A stretch of 64,000 bases of DNA, from assembly GCA_036850595.1 (NCBI GenBank), contig CM072158.1, forward strand, positions 10,803,422 to 10,867,421. The letters are read 5' to 3'. Origin of the DNA: Rhyacichthys aspro. Its lineage: Eukaryota; Chordata; Actinopteri; Gobiiformes; Rhyacichthyidae. Position numbers and translations under genes: made by a program. Below the pieces are notes generated by a model that saw only the letters and a program-made list of their open reading frames with translations, ran no database searches and was not told the DNA's origin. Shown piece by piece: positions 12,101 through 25,120 of this stretch (the first letter of the stretch is position 1; each line of letters begins with the position of its first letter).

Positions 12101-15100
12101 TTCCTTGGCGACAGGTTCAGAGGTCCTGATCTTAGAATCTGGGCTATCCAACGCTTTCATCCTCTTTGCATGTTTGGTGCCACTGTAATGAGAAGACGCC
12201 TGCGCCTGTGAACAAACAAGAGGGAATATAGACAGAGCACACTGTTATTTGATGGAGTAAAATTGACGATATGTTCAGGCACAACTACACAATGATTCAA
12301 GCGCTACTCCAGTGTTTCTTGACCCTGAGGTTTGCTGTTATATAGTACCTTGTAGTAATACCGTGAATAATCACAACTCCTATAGGTACAAGGCCTCATT
12401 TAATTCAGAAGCCATCACATGCAGCCCACAGAGGTATAGATGAGCACTGAAGTATCAGGAGTTTGTCACAGCCAATCACAGCAGAGCATTCCTCCAGCTA
12501 ATTCACTCAAGGGTCAAAGTTAGAAGAAGGTTTGGGAAATGGCCTTTTTTTTCTTTTTTTAGACAAAAATTCAATCAAAAATAAAGAAAGTTTCCTAAGA
12601 CATAGAATTACATACACAACACAAATTCACCATAAGACACTAGAGACTGTAAACATCAGAGAGAGACTGTGGTAAAAATGCGTATTTGTATGTGTTTGTT
12701 TTATGATATTGATGAAACTCTATTATTATTAAATCGAGCTGGTTGAAATTCTCAGGACCTGTAATACTACTACACTTAAGGATCGGCCTCTTCAGATGTA
12801 CAACTGTCGTCAAAGGGTGTGTGTGGGAAAATAAAGCCCCACCCACCTCAGAGTTGAACTTCAGCCGACACACTCCACACGAGCTGTGCTTCCTCTTCAG
12901 AGGTGAGGTCAGTCCAAAGCTCGGGCCCACCAGAGCTTTGTGGACGTGATCCATCTGTCGCGGGAAAGAAGAGTGAAAGGCTGTAAATGGCACTTTCAGC
13001 GTCAGTGAAAGTGATAAAGTAGCTCAAATGAACATTGATGGCGATTGAGGTTAAAGGTGGCAGCTGTTGGTGCCTGATCAAGTATGAACGTGTCGGCATG
13101 TCACACAAAACACTTCTGTGGAGTGAGTAGGCTCGACCTGCTCTGACCCCACTGGCTTTAAGTGCCTCCACCCACAGTTCATTCACAGTCAAAACACAGC
13201 TCTTAGTCCTGACTGGCATCTAGTCTGCTCCAGTAAAACACAAAAGCTGTTGCTCACAGTAAAATAAATGATTATAATAATAGTGTTGAGGCAGTGAACA
13301 TAAGGGTTTGTCAATCCATTGCAGCCTCCGTCAATTACTCTTCTTATTTTGCCGTTCAGTTTATTTCGTGTTTTCATTCTCGAATAACAATCTGCTTAAA
13401 ATGTGTCAGATTCAGTCTTTGCTCATCTGTTGTAATAGGGAAATAAAACCCTTTTTTACTCACTTATACAGTAATATATTCCATAGGAGGCGCGTTGTGA
13501 AAAACTAATTTAAAAACTCTCCTAAGGATATTTTAATACACATCAAAATGCAGCTTCATTGTTTGTTTTTTTCCTCCCTGGGGCTTGTTTACACAATGTC
13601 GACTGAAACAAAGAAAATCCCTCTTTCCCACTTTCTATATGCATTTCTATAATCAGTTCAATGACTGATCCTAAATTACTTTGGCTTCAGCAGGTCATGA
13701 GGCTATTTCTTCATGTGAAAATGAAAAGTTAAAAAGCAATTGTATTTCTGAACTTAAGACATTTTGCTGAATGATAAGGCTGACTTCCTGTTACAAAGTG
13801 ATGTCATAAGGAAACATAACAGACCTCGTCGTCCAGTAGTCCACCAATAAGATGACACAAATCCGTTTTTCCTTAAGGCTTTTAATTGTGGGTTTCTAGT
13901 ACTGTATGGAGTACAGTAAAAAAAAATTTAAAAAAAAAGTGGAAAAGTGCCAGGTTTGAACCAGGGTATTGTGCACACAGCATTTATTAGGGTCCATTTA
14001 GCCCACCTTGAAGCATACAACAAACATTTCACAGTTATGCCAGTAAGACCCCATGACACTAATCCCTCTAACGGTCTTTCCAGTCAGTAATGAGAGGAGG
14101 GGTTTTGTGAGGACTAATTACTGGCTGTTACCGTTAGAGAAAACACTGTATCTGCACATAACTTCACACTTAGTGGTAGTGTTAGGTTACATCATGGCTT
14201 GGATCCATCCAGGTGTATCATTACCCGCTGAAATCTTTAATAAGTCTGTCAGCCAATAAAAGCTAACTTTAGTGAAAGAAAACACGCCCAATTGCCCATG
14301 ATGAAATGTAGGAGCCGTATAATCAGTGAGGCTTTATTGAAATGCAGCAGCTGGTGATCTGTGCCATTATGGGTCAGCCAGCAAGATCGAAAGCTCAAAT
14401 CAAAATCAATTGTGCAGGAAAATGGCTCGTTTCGTCTTATGTTCCTTAAAATATCAAAAAATAACCATGCAGATTTGCTTTAAGTAGAAAATTTCAGGCT
14501 TTTGAATATAGACCTGCAATCACACTAAAACCAAAAAAAAATCTGTGACTTACAGCTCTTCGAAAAGTTCAAAGCTAGGTGTATTGTTTACTTTTCGACG
14601 GTTAAAATATGAATGGGCACATTTATAACTGTATTTAGATGTGGATATAATAGTTAAATCATGAAGTGGAGCAGAACAAAGGGGCTATAGACACAGTGAA
14701 TGCACCAAAATGATGACCACTGTGACTAAAAGACATTTCTTGATCCACTCCAACATACCACTTTTCAAATTAAGAGCCCTGCCTTTTCTCGCCTCTCCTC
14801 TATCTTCTCCCGTTGTCAGTGCTGTCAGATTTAACGTCATTACTAGAGCCGAACCTGCCGCTTCGTGTGTCAAACTCGCGCTATTAGGAACACAGTGGAG
14901 CGCTCTAAAACTGGACATCCCTCAAAGAATGTACCTAAGATTTATACTTTGCTCGTCGACTGTCAGAAAACCCGGCCCGCTTTGCTCATTCCTGCTTGTT
15001 TCCTTTGATCATTCCCTCAAACAGTCCCAGTCAACGTATCAGTATTAAGCCTGTTTAAAGCCTTATCACGTGCTGTTTTTGGTCCTTTTTACGAGTAACA

Positions 15101-18100
15101 CAGTTCTTAGAGAAAAGCGCTGACATCTTGTGACTTGTGACATCACATATTTCTCTGAAGTTCAAATCTGACCCGAGTCTCGGTGCTTCCTCAGCCCCGA
15201 GGCTCCTGAATCTGACCTCCCGTCGCACATACCACATTTCGCCTCTCCATCTGCTCCCCTCTGAACTGAACTCCCCTTTTTCCACTCACTCATCAAAGTC
15301 ACCTTCCCCGGTCCCTGTAGACGCAGCCAGTTTCACTTCTACTCTGCTTCTTTGGGACGGACTGTGGCAAAGTCATTGTGCCCCATTTTTACTCTGCTTT
15401 TTTTCTTTCACCTGCAAAATCATTTCCTACTGATGCTACTCTCTAAACGTGACATTGAAAAAGCACGATTCAACATCGAGGACTAATGTCTTTCAGAAGT
15501 CCTTACTGGTCTTTTCAACAACTGAGAAAATGGAGCAACGAGCGTTCAACTTGACACATGTATTGGTCACCCTTTTTAACAGAAAACCTTTCATAGATGC
15601 TATAGGCTGTACTTTTTATTGTTCTTATAAATAATTGGTTCCAATAACAACCTCTATAGATTAGATGTTTACCTTTCTTAATAAAAAGTAACATAATATC
15701 CATCAAACGAAGTAATGAGACTGCACACTGTTTCAAGGCGTGAGTTATGGATTAGATGTGGTTAAGTGAAACGAAGCAGATTTCTACCTGGAGCGCTGTC
15801 AAAAATCTCAACAATATAATGACGTAAGGTCCGCGACTTTTATTGTGTGGCTGTTCACAACAACTCGTGTGCCCATAGAGCACTTAAAGCCTCAGGTTGC
15901 GTTGAATCGACAAGTCAGGATTAAAGCAGCGGTGCCTGGCCTGAAGCGGTAACCATGACAACCCGACTGTGGGCACCAAACAAACTCCTGTTGAGCGCTT
16001 TTTTACACAGGTAGAGCCCACTCGCATCTACATTCACACAAAAAAAGCAAAAGCTGCACAGACAAAAACTGTCACTTACTAAACTCCCACAGGTTCGGAG
16101 TCCCTTTGAGTTATTCAGTCTGTGCCGTTGTGTAGCACTTGTTCATCAAGTTATTTTTACTGTTTTTCTATTCAACCCACTTTTCAGGATTTGTAGACAC
16201 TGAAGGGTTTTGTTTGCAACCACCCTTCTACAAACTCACAATAGTAACACGCAATAGTAAATAAGAATCCTTTCAGGGGCCGGAGATGATGGCAGTTGGA
16301 AGCTTTTATTACATTTTGAATGTGAGGTTTCATCTTCATTTGAGTCTTACATGAGTCACCTTTTAACATTAATTGCCTATTTTTATAGAAACTGTTTGTA
16401 GTTGGATTTAGTCAGGTTTTACTTGAATTTGAACAGGTTTTAGTAGGGTTTTAACAGGGTTATTCAGATTTGAATAGGTTTTAATTAGATTTGAACAGGT
16501 TTTAGTTGGACTTGAAAAGGTTTAAGTCAGATTTGAACAGGTTTTAGATGCATTTGAACAGGTTTTAGTTGGATTTGAACAGGTTTTAGATGGATTTGAA
16601 CAGGTTTTAGTTGGATTTGAACACGTTTAAGATGGATTTGTATTGGTTTTCATTAGATTTGAACAGGTTTTAGTTCGATTTCCACAGGTTTTAGTTGGAT
16701 TTGGATTGATTTGACCAGGTTTTATGTATTTTTGTAGCAAAAATCAAATTCGTTTAAACCTAGTGCCAATAACATAACTTTCTAAATGTACTGAAGGGCC
16801 ACAGAAAACACTGCAAAGGGTTTTTTGTGGGCCTTGAGTTTGACATGTGTGGTTTAGAGTCCCACTATATAATTTCACAGGTTAGGCTTATGTTTAATGC
16901 AATTCGAGGGCTATTTTGCAATGAATTTATAAAAAACTGAAGTAAATGCCAGTAAAACATTGCTGCGTTTCCCTTCCACTTCTCATTTTTGCTGGAATAA
17001 GGAGGATTCTCTATCATCCAGTCAACAACCTGCAGTGTTTAGCTCCATCTTACTGATCCAACCTGAACCGTACCACTTCAGCGGAAATGAGGCTTGACAA
17101 GAGTTACGTAGTGGAGTATCAGGTGGGCCAGGCACTGTGTCTATGAAAGAGGAGCCATTCTTCCTTTTTCTTGTCAAGGGCCATCTAAAGGATTTGAGAC
17201 AACAACTTATTTTAACGTATTTTAAGGTAAAAAGTTACTGAGTGTTATTTTTGTGATGTGTGTTTACAAAGCTCACACTCAGACACTAATGAAGACTTGT
17301 GTAAGATAGAATATTTAAAAGGACCCTAAAACTGACGGAGAGATGGGGAAATTGTGTTTTATATTATACTGGGACCAGAGCTGTGTACAAATGTTCCCCG
17401 TTTTGGTGCTTTCAATACTAAGCTATTCAAATAATAAGGGATGCACTGATCCAGCTTTTTCGGCACAGATCCTGATCCAGGTGCTTTAAGTATCTGCAGT
17501 TATCAGATACGGATCCTATTTCTGCTCCATCTATTTGACCCAAAAAGCGTGTCACTAACGTAATGTTTGTGAATCCCAGCGACAGGAATTATATAGACTT
17601 TATATTGAAGGTTTCTGTCCAGCTGATGTTACTGTGTCCATGAAATTATTATGAGAATATATAGTTTGGGGCTAAAAATGAAGCGGTGTTACTGGCTAAA
17701 GGTTACGCAAGGTGGCTTTAATATATTGTAGATAAATAAAGAACCTTTGTATTTGTCACATGATTCTTTATGGGGGTGTTTGGGTAAAAAAAAAAAATAG
17801 TAATATACATTTTATTGTAATGAGTAGGCTTCAGACCAGCTCTTTTACTGTTGTATAGACACAGAATATCAACTAAGGAGAGGGTCAATTCATTTTATTT
17901 TATTTACAATCACTGTGGTGCAACTAGGTCAAGATAAAAAGTTGTCTTATCAATCAAAAAGTTCACAACCCCTCCCTCAGTAACTCTGCAGACCCCCAGG
18001 TGTTAAAAATATTAAGCAGATGAAGTTCAGAAAAGCTCCAAGAACAACAACCTCTACAATATAAGATCTTTATGGTGGTTATAATTCATCCTGAAAAATG

Positions 18101-21100
18101 TCAGAATTGGGAGAAAAACAAACGTGTGAGAGACTGCAGTTATAAATAAAAGAGAAGTGAAAAATTATGCACTGGCAGCGTGACTGCTGACACATATCAT
18201 AAAATCTATGCCACTTTTTTCAATCCATATTAGGTTAGCCTGATTGGAAAGATTTTGTGCTCCTAGTTCTGACCATTTTTGGGAAAGGAGGAGAAAAGAG
18301 GGGTTTAACACTGAAAGAGGAAGAAGTATGTTGATGAAAATGGATGTGAAAGATGACAGTTAGAGACAGTGAGGCAAATGCATGGGAGGAACGGACCGCA
18401 GTGGAGCTGTGATGGAGCGAGAGCGGTGCAACAAAGTGGAAAAGATGGATGGGAGGGTGGAGGGCGTCGAGAGTCGGGTGAAATGGGAAAGAGGGAGAGG
18501 CCAAGACCTACAACAACGTCTGCTTTCTCCTCAGGTGGCAGAATGGCTTTTGACAAGGATTGAGAGTTCACAAAAACACACAGGACAAGTGTATTACGCT
18601 GTGCACAAGCCATTTCTACACACACACGCTCAATCTTCATCTCCCTCTTCTAAGCCCTCAATTTGTCTCTTGATGTCTATCTTCAAAACTCATCCAATAC
18701 TAAGAGCACATCATGGTTTATAGATGAGATGAAAGTAAAGAGAAGGCCTGAACAAATTGCCAATTTTGTTTCAGAGTTTGAGTCAGTGGCTGAAATATTG
18801 CTCGAAAAGGTTTCAACGAATAACGCGAAGTAACAGGTTTCGAATGATTTCGGCCTCTGAATGACTCGGTACACAATCACAAATATGACGTTGCATAAAA
18901 CAAACCATGTATTTGCAAAAGTAAAGTAAAATTGCAGGATTTTGTAAGATGGATCAATAAAAGAGAGATATTATTGGTCCTGTTTAATATCAGGCTTGAA
19001 GGTGAAAAGTTAGTGCCTTAAAAAACTTCCATACATTTCCCCAGCCTGTAAAGTTATACATTTTCCAAAACAGACAGCGGCCCCTCAGCTGTGTCTGACA
19101 TATTAACTCTCCTTTGGGCTTCTAGTTGTCTCCACCTTCAACTCTTCACAAACAGAGAGGCAGACAGCTCCGAGAAAACCTCTGTGCGAGGAATATTAAG
19201 GATCCCACCCCACGGCTTGAGCGAAAATGTCACGCCTTTGAATCACAGGCCTTGTATTTGTAAAGGTGTAGGCAGCGCAAAGAAACCTGTGCACTGAAAA
19301 TAACTCCATACATCCAGTGTGATAATTAAGTGTGATTGGTGTCATGCACTCACGTCGGTAAAAGCTGGCAGCAGGTGGAAGGGGAGGAGGTGCTTGAGGT
19401 CCGGGGAGCCCTGACTCCTGCCTGGACTGGGACGCACCAGCTGGGGGAGAGAGCTGTGGCACACACTTCCTAGGAGACAGCACAGGTAGAGACGTGAGCA
19501 TATGGCAAATGACTCGGTGGAGAAGACGCTAATGAAGCTTCCGAGATAAAAATAAACCCAAGACTAAGAAGTATTTGCTCTACGTGTTTCGTTTCTGATA
19601 AAGCCTCGAGAAGAAGTAGAGTCCTGGCGTTGCACAAAAGAGTAAAAGTATGTTATCAGGTTCAATGCATGTAAAAAAAAAAAAGTTGTATTAAAAGAAC
19701 AATGTACAAAAACAAAGTGTAACAATGCAGTTAAACATAAATATAATAATAATTTATGTAATTACAAGCTGTACGTCAACATTTCACCTGTGTCCATCTG
19801 TCACTGAAGAGATCTGACTAATAGCTTTTACTTGTCTCTAATATTTTGTATTTTTTTCTGGTATATCTGGTATGTTTTAGCAACCTCTGGTAATAATGAA
19901 TGAAACCATGAAAACATTGAAGCACAGTGGACACACAAAAAACTACAAATACAACCTGAGGCGTCACATTAATAACATTCAGGATGCAGATGTGAAGCAT
20001 TATGGTCCTCATCTGTGGGTCATGTGACTGCGTCCAGAGGGTAAAAGTTCATATTCAGACCACAGGGGGTGTTGTGAGTCTGCAGCTGTTTTTGGGGAGG
20101 CCTGATTCACTGTAAATTTGAGATACTGTCCATATTTTTAACCACATTTGACACCATTGTCCAGTTTGCTCTTGTTTTGTAAAGACAGTGCTCCTCCCCA
20201 GCTCTGAATACAAAAGATGTGACAGATATTACACTTACAAAGCTCAAAATCATTCTTTTAAAAGAATATTTGATGTGTATAAATTTGAAATACAGCTAAT
20301 AATTGAATTACCCTCCATAAATGTGTATTTGTAGTGTTTCCAGTGCACATATTATTCTATACACAATACATGCATAATTGTCATTAATAATGGCAACTTA
20401 TAATGAGTGCAAAGTCTGCAATTGCCTGATATAAAACATGTTGAAAAGGATTCTACACCATATGGAACTAAAATGTAGCAGGATCAGTAAAGATGCATTC
20501 ATGTACACTCTGTTTTTTATATAAATTTCCTGATGATTTATTTGTTCTGATTTGGGCCTCCTTTATCACAGGCCAAAATATCATTATGGAAGCCCACTGC
20601 TGAAATGTAACCGAATAAACAACCTTAGACCAAACATTTACAACAAGACCCCTCACACGACACATTTTGTCTGGGTCATTTGTGACGACACAGAATCCAC
20701 ACTCAACTCAGGAAGCCAAGGGCGTCTTCAAGGCTTCATAAACACAGGTCAACTTTATGAGACCCATGGGCCTTACACTCTTGTTTTACCCAGAATAACA
20801 AACTCAAAGCGCGCCATTAGCGTCATGTTTACGTGATTGCAGAGGCTTGTTAGTTTGCAAAAGCTTGATTACAGTTTGATCCAGGACCAGCGTGCGTGTG
20901 CGTGTGCGTGCGTAATCACCCTAATCAGACTGACTAACACACCCATCCGCAGTGCCATTACACTGATTGCCATGTTTGACCGCGTTGTGTTTGGTTTTTC
21001 TTTCACAGGGAATGAAGTTATGAGGCGATCTTTGTGGTAACGCGTCACGTGGTTACCTTTACTCCTTTAAAATAGGACTCGCGAGGCTTTAAGTATTGCA

Positions 21101-21420
21101 AACTAACTTTAAAGGTAACTCCTGTTGCAGTTGAGACGCACAAAACAAGCCAAATAACCTAAGATAACCCTCTTCCAAACCTGGTGGAGATGTGCAGTTG
21201 CAGTAGTGCGGAGAATTTTAACACGACGCATAAAAAGGAACAAAAAGTAAGGCATTTGTTTCTCTCGGCGTTAAAATACACAGTGTAGGCGTTGTGTGGA
21301 GGAGATGCAGCAGAGGGACCGGAGAGTCCGCGCAGGTGACTACACAGAGCAACATAGCAACAAGTGACTCCACTGCGGAACCCAGAAAAGCCATCAAATT
21401 GACTACGTACCAAAATACAT
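9123..21420 (-). CDS. znf385d: Zinc finger protein 385D
   Basis: Coding exons (minus, 5' to 3'): 21411-21420, 19354-19469, 12847-12954, 12037-12205, 10631-10876, 10361-10542, 9522-9626, 9123-9371. They total 1185 nt and 394 aa, and human ZNF385D is about 395 aa. The first coding exon is only 10 nt (ATG TAT TTT G, donor GTACGT), giving MYFG as in the human MYFGG start. Three U1/matrin-type C2H2 fingers (CX2C-X12-HX5H) use C68/C71/H84/H90, C198/C201/H214/H220 and C262/C265/H278/H284. The tail ends HPAPGPICSTHGPVLFSPY, typical of the family. ZNF385 proteins are nuclear and bind structured RNA/DNA; the precise role of 385D is poorly known. D is chosen over A/B/C by HNSGTKHKTMLEAR, TGLQNKTFHCEICDVHVNSE and the sgo1 neighbour. 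The largest intron (12955-19353) holds a hAT copy. The donor of exon 4 sits in a (GT)n tract. Confidence 0.9.
12022..12037 (-). repeat. znf385d: (GT)n tract that forms the exon-4 splice donor of znf385d
   Basis: After the last exon base (12037) the minus strand reads (GT)7 and then GAGCGAGC. The frame-correct donor is the first GT of the run. A better-looking GTGAGC donor lies 12 nt further on, but with the next exon it would create a TAG stop. Confidence 0.7.
16221..16851. mobile_element. Second, degenerate copy of the hAT element, with expanded minisatellite
   Basis: From about 16259 it matches the 5462-5870 element, sharing AATAAGAATCCTTTCAGGGG near the left end and the right terminus CCTTGAGTTTGACATGTGTG. 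The left terminus is decayed (ACAAACTCA near 16229) and no target-site duplication was found. It lies in the large znf385d intron. It is longer than the first copy because its internal array grew from about 5 to about 16 units. Confidence 0.7.
16395..16735. repeat. 21-bp minisatellite inside the hAT copy
   Basis: About sixteen imperfect head-to-tail copies of a unit near GGTTTTAGTTGGATTTGAACA. Units differ mainly in the middle (TTGG/ATGG/TCAG). Repeats are contiguous without unique spacers. Confidence 0.85.
17435..17545. repeat. Possible degenerate interspersed repeat
   Basis: Starts GGGATGCACTGATCCAGC and continues with TCAGATACGGATCC. This resembles a dispersed fish repeat that opens GGGATGCACCGATCC, as I recall it. 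Boundaries and family are not established. Confidence 0.3.
20889..20911. repeat. (GTGCGT)n short tandem repeat
   Basis: Tandem GTGCGT-type units in the first znf385d intron. Confidence 0.7.
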
Positions 21421-21900
21421 CACGACACCTGCTGAAAAATCCCGCGTGCTCGGCCGTAAAAGTGCGTTTCAGTTCCAGCCAGAGGAGGAGACGAGGCCGG
21501 TGCGTCTTGCTGCCTCCACAGTCCGCCCGCGTTTGTCTCTCCTCCTCCTCCTCTCCGCTCTTACTCTGTATCCCTGACTCTCTCCTGCGGCTCCTTCCCA
21601 TATGGACCCCCCCTCCACCCTCCTCTAAAGCCTCGCTGCCTCCTCTTCTTGTCTTCACTGTTCCTCTGCCCCTGAGTCTCTCACAAATCTGCCTTTCATT
21701 CACTAAATAGACGGAAATTGCCTTAATGAGCGCACAGTACCACCCTGGATAAGAGCGTCTCCACTGTCTGCACACACAGCGCTCCGTGAGCTTTTTCCTT
21801 ATCAAAGTGACTTCACAGATGAAGCACATGCCCTCGGAGGATGTGTGTGTTTTTAAGAGGCTCGCCGTCCTCTCTCCTTTCCTCTGGAGTCCATTGTATT
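21421..21900 (-). promoter_or_regulatory. znf385d: CpG-rich 5' UTR/promoter area of znf385d
   Basis: Directly upstream of the 10-nt first coding exon, the base composition turns GC- and CpG-rich compared with the AT-rich surroundings, as in vertebrate CpG-type promoters. Long open frames on both strands here look like side effects of composition. No TATA box or exact start site was identified. Confidence 0.45.
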
Positions 21901-23571
21901 TTTAGATCCTAAGTCCATCTACAAACATCAGAGGCAGTCACGCACAATGTGCACATATTATTCATTTATGCATGTTCGTGTTTACACTTGAAAGCGTCTC
22001 TTGTGTGTTCACATCATGCGTCCTCACACTTTCACTCAGCCTCCAAGAGTCTCGGCAGACTCCTGACCTTGCTTGAACTGTTCCTGAGCTCAGGCCCGAG
22101 CATGTTCCCCCTCGGATCAAAAAAAAAAGAGCACAACATGTTTTCCCACAAACTACAACTCCTGTGAGATTTAGCTGGAAATGCATCAGTATTCAAGCAC
22201 TGCTTTCACAAAGCTGCTTCTCTTTTACATTAGAACACACAAAAGGCAAAGTTACATAATGGACACAGGGAGATTTTCACGTAAATGCAAAGTTAATGAG
22301 ATCATATACAGTTAGATGTTGTCAAAAGAGTTATTTTAGATGCTTATGTAAGTAGGTCAGATCTTTTATCCGTTTATTATAGCTTACAAAGTGTCACTGC
22401 TTACTATAAAACTGGCATTTTCATATATTCAAATCTTTCTATTTTGTTTGTTTGTTGTTTAGTTCATGTATCCACTCTTCTGACTCCAAAAAAACTGACA
22501 TTATTCCATGAGAAACGTTCAGCCTGGGTGCAAAACTTTTGTCATTTAACACATGCATCCAAAAAAAATGCAACTTAAAACTCTCATTACGCAAAAGCGA
22601 TAAATACTGCCAAATTCTCCAGGCTGGAGCTCATCTGAAATGGACCGAGCCGTAGTGGAAACATGTTTGTGGTCAGACACGTCCAAGGTTGTGTATTTGC
22701 CAAAGACAGTGTGCAGGAGTTGCAAAGTTAACCGTTTGAGTTATGCCTCTTCTTTTTTTATGCACCTGTCTCAAAAAACAGATGTGCACTGTGTTATATC
22801 TTTGTGACCGAGATGAGAAGTTATGAGTTATTAGTGAAGGGCTCTAAATGTTGCAGCTGTAAAGTCACAGTGTGAAGAAGATATTTTTGAGGAACATATA
22901 CGTATAACTTGTCGAGGCCTCGCTGTGAAATGACAACTTGGTAGAATAATGAAGCCCAGTGTAGCTGCCAGTAATTGACTGTAATTTAGGAAGAAAATTA
23001 GTTACAGAGTACGAGCCACAGTCCACTCGGTGCAAATGAGATGATGAGTCGACTTGGTGAAGCAACTCGGCATGAGAAGTGCATCGATGATGTTAGCGGC
23101 GGGTTATATTTCACGTGGACCCTACCTCTCTCCTCCATCATGGAACAAAAGCCGCGAGGGGAGAGTATAACACACACATGGAAACATCGACTCACAAACT
23201 CAATTTAACGCCGCTGTTGTCACTTTCTGTACAGCCAGACTTTCTGAGCCGCTGTGAGAAAAAGCAGGACACTTTTCAGGGGCTGGGTGGTATTACTGGC
23301 TGTTTTTTTCTCTTTTTTTTTCTTTCCCCGTCCTTTGCAAGCAGCAGCTGAGATGGCTCCAGTGCCACAGAGGAGACATTTGTTTGAATTCCTTAGCTCT
23401 GAGTTCCACATTCAGGTGCTTTACATCCTGAAGAGTAATCGTCATGCCAAAGGAGAAGTCACAAGGGGGGAAACTCGCCTCTAGGGGGTTACATCTGGGG
23501 TCACATTAGCAGGAATGTGCATTAGAGCCTTCAAAGCACTCTGAGCCTTGCCACAAATGTAGGGAACATGA

Positions 23572-23701
23572 AGCCTTTATTTGACAGTAAGAGTTAGTAG
23601 ATGAGCTGATAACGTGGGAGAGAAAGAGGGGAGGGTGTGGGAATCGAACCCAGGACTGAAACACTGAGGAGTTAGAAGTTCTTTTAACATGGTGTCGGCC
23701 T
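23572..23701 (-). mobile_element. tRNA-derived SINE, copy 1
   Basis: On the minus strand a tRNA-like B box (GGTTCGATTCC) is followed by a CT-rich body (CTCTTTCTCTCCCA) and a tail TGTCAAATAAAGGC. It has the same build as the copy at 61802-61982. The A box is degraded. No target-site duplication was identified. Confidence 0.6.
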
Positions 23702-24627
23702 TTACCACAACAACACACGTACTTTAAATAATCTATCAATGTCATGTTTCTCTCTCTGTCTGAACTTGAACCCACTCTTCAGATGCCAGCACAAATGTAA
23801 ACTTAGCTGTCACTTGGAAGATAACACCGAGATAATGCCAGTCTTCATTTACACCCATCTGCTCTCGTGTTTCGGCACTTAAATAACAGTCGACTGCATC
23901 ACTTTACACCTGTAGCGTTGAGCTTCCCAGACTCACGGACAAACACCGCAGCTGCCATGGTAACGGAGATATGTAATATTATGTTAAGTGGACTGACGCT
24001 GAGACTCTCCACTCTTGTTTGGCTCTGGCTACCTGTTTTTAATTGCTTCTCCGGAAAAAGGAAGCACTGTGACCCCGGCTGAGCACGGACAGCCGAGCAC
24101 CACGGGCTCTCGGACCAAATTAGAGGCTTTTAAAGGACTTAATTAACTTGTATGTGAGAGAGGGGGCAACAGTTGAACACAAGAATGCATACAGAGATCC
24201 ATGGAAGCAGATTTTAATCCCTTAATGAACAGGTCAGAGGGAAAAACGACAATTCACTGCACATTTAGGGAGTCCAGATTGTCTCCACGCCACCGGCTCA
24301 CCTCTTTTCTTTGATTGGTCACCATAACAACATCACCATGGTAATCGGCGTGCATTGACTTTGAGTCTATTTATGTAATGATGTCAGTTGACATGGAAAT
24401 CTCAAAATTGTGTTTCTCGGCTCTGGCAGAAGAAAGAACAAAGAAAGTGGAATGTGAGAAGAGATGAAGGATTTGGAGAGTGTTGTCCAGTCTGACTCTG
24501 TGTGTTTTTAGAAGAATAGAGTGACAATGAAGAGGCGGAAAACAGAGTGATGGCCTTAGGCGTTTATTTTGACAAGGGGCTAGTATAAAAATCTGTCATT
24601 TTTCATCATCCATCATCATTTAGATTG

Positions 24628-25120
24628 ATTCCTCTCAATGGTGGAATGCAACAAAGTAAAAATACTCCATTAATGTACTATGTAAAGTATCTTTTCGTTA
24701 CTTAGGGGGTAACTTTTGACTTTTACTCCACTACATTTTAGAGCAAATATCTGTGCTTTCCATTTCATTACATTTTTACAGAGTTTTTAAAACTGTTGTA
24801 AATGTGCAACACCTTAAATTCAATGTTACATAAATGTGTACCTAAACCTATAGCGCTGAGTTTTACAAAGCACACATGAACGCAGCATTACACTCAGTGA
24901 TATGTCTAACTATTAAACAACACATGTAAACTTCACCTTAATTATAATGATTGAGTCAAATACTTTTATACTTTAAGTACATTTAAAAGCAAGTACTTCA
25001 ATACTTTCACTTAAGTAATCATTTTAAAGTAATACTTTTACTTGACTGCATTTCTACCTCTTCATCTGTACTTTTACTTAAGTTGAGTAATTGAGTACTT
25101 CCTTCACCACTGATTCCACT
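24628..25120. mobile_element. hAT-type MITE, 477 bp, with 8-bp target-site duplication
   Basis: The body is 24636-25112. Termini are CAATGGTGGAATGCAAC and, reverse-complemented, CAGTGGTGAAGGAAGTAC, which are imperfect inverted repeats. The flanks ATTCCTCT (24628-24635) and ATTCCACT (25113-25120) match at 7 of 8 positions. The ends are rich in AAGTACTT-like strings and there is no reading frame for a transposase. Confidence 0.8.

Noticed and set aside
13918..14010. tRNA-like element on minus (GGTTCAAACC B box and a T-run downstream)
   Set aside because: The A box is poor and no acceptor stem pairs; at most a decayed tRNA-like remnant.
14710..15433. Several 75-112 codon frames on both strands
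   Set aside because: No similarity to any known family, no matching splice sites, and they lie in the large znf385d intron; possibly a GC-richer regulatory stretch.
16395..16735. Regular 21-bp repeats that might suggest a CRISPR array
   Set aside because: No unique spacers, imperfect head-to-tail units, a eukaryotic context, and the array lies inside a hAT copy.
21218..21829. 203-codon open frame on minus (and a 138-codon frame on plus) in the GC-rich region
   Set aside because: Low-complexity Glu/Arg/Gly-rich sequence with no family resemblance. It overlaps the real 10-nt first exon in another frame and is best seen as 5' UTR/promoter sequence.
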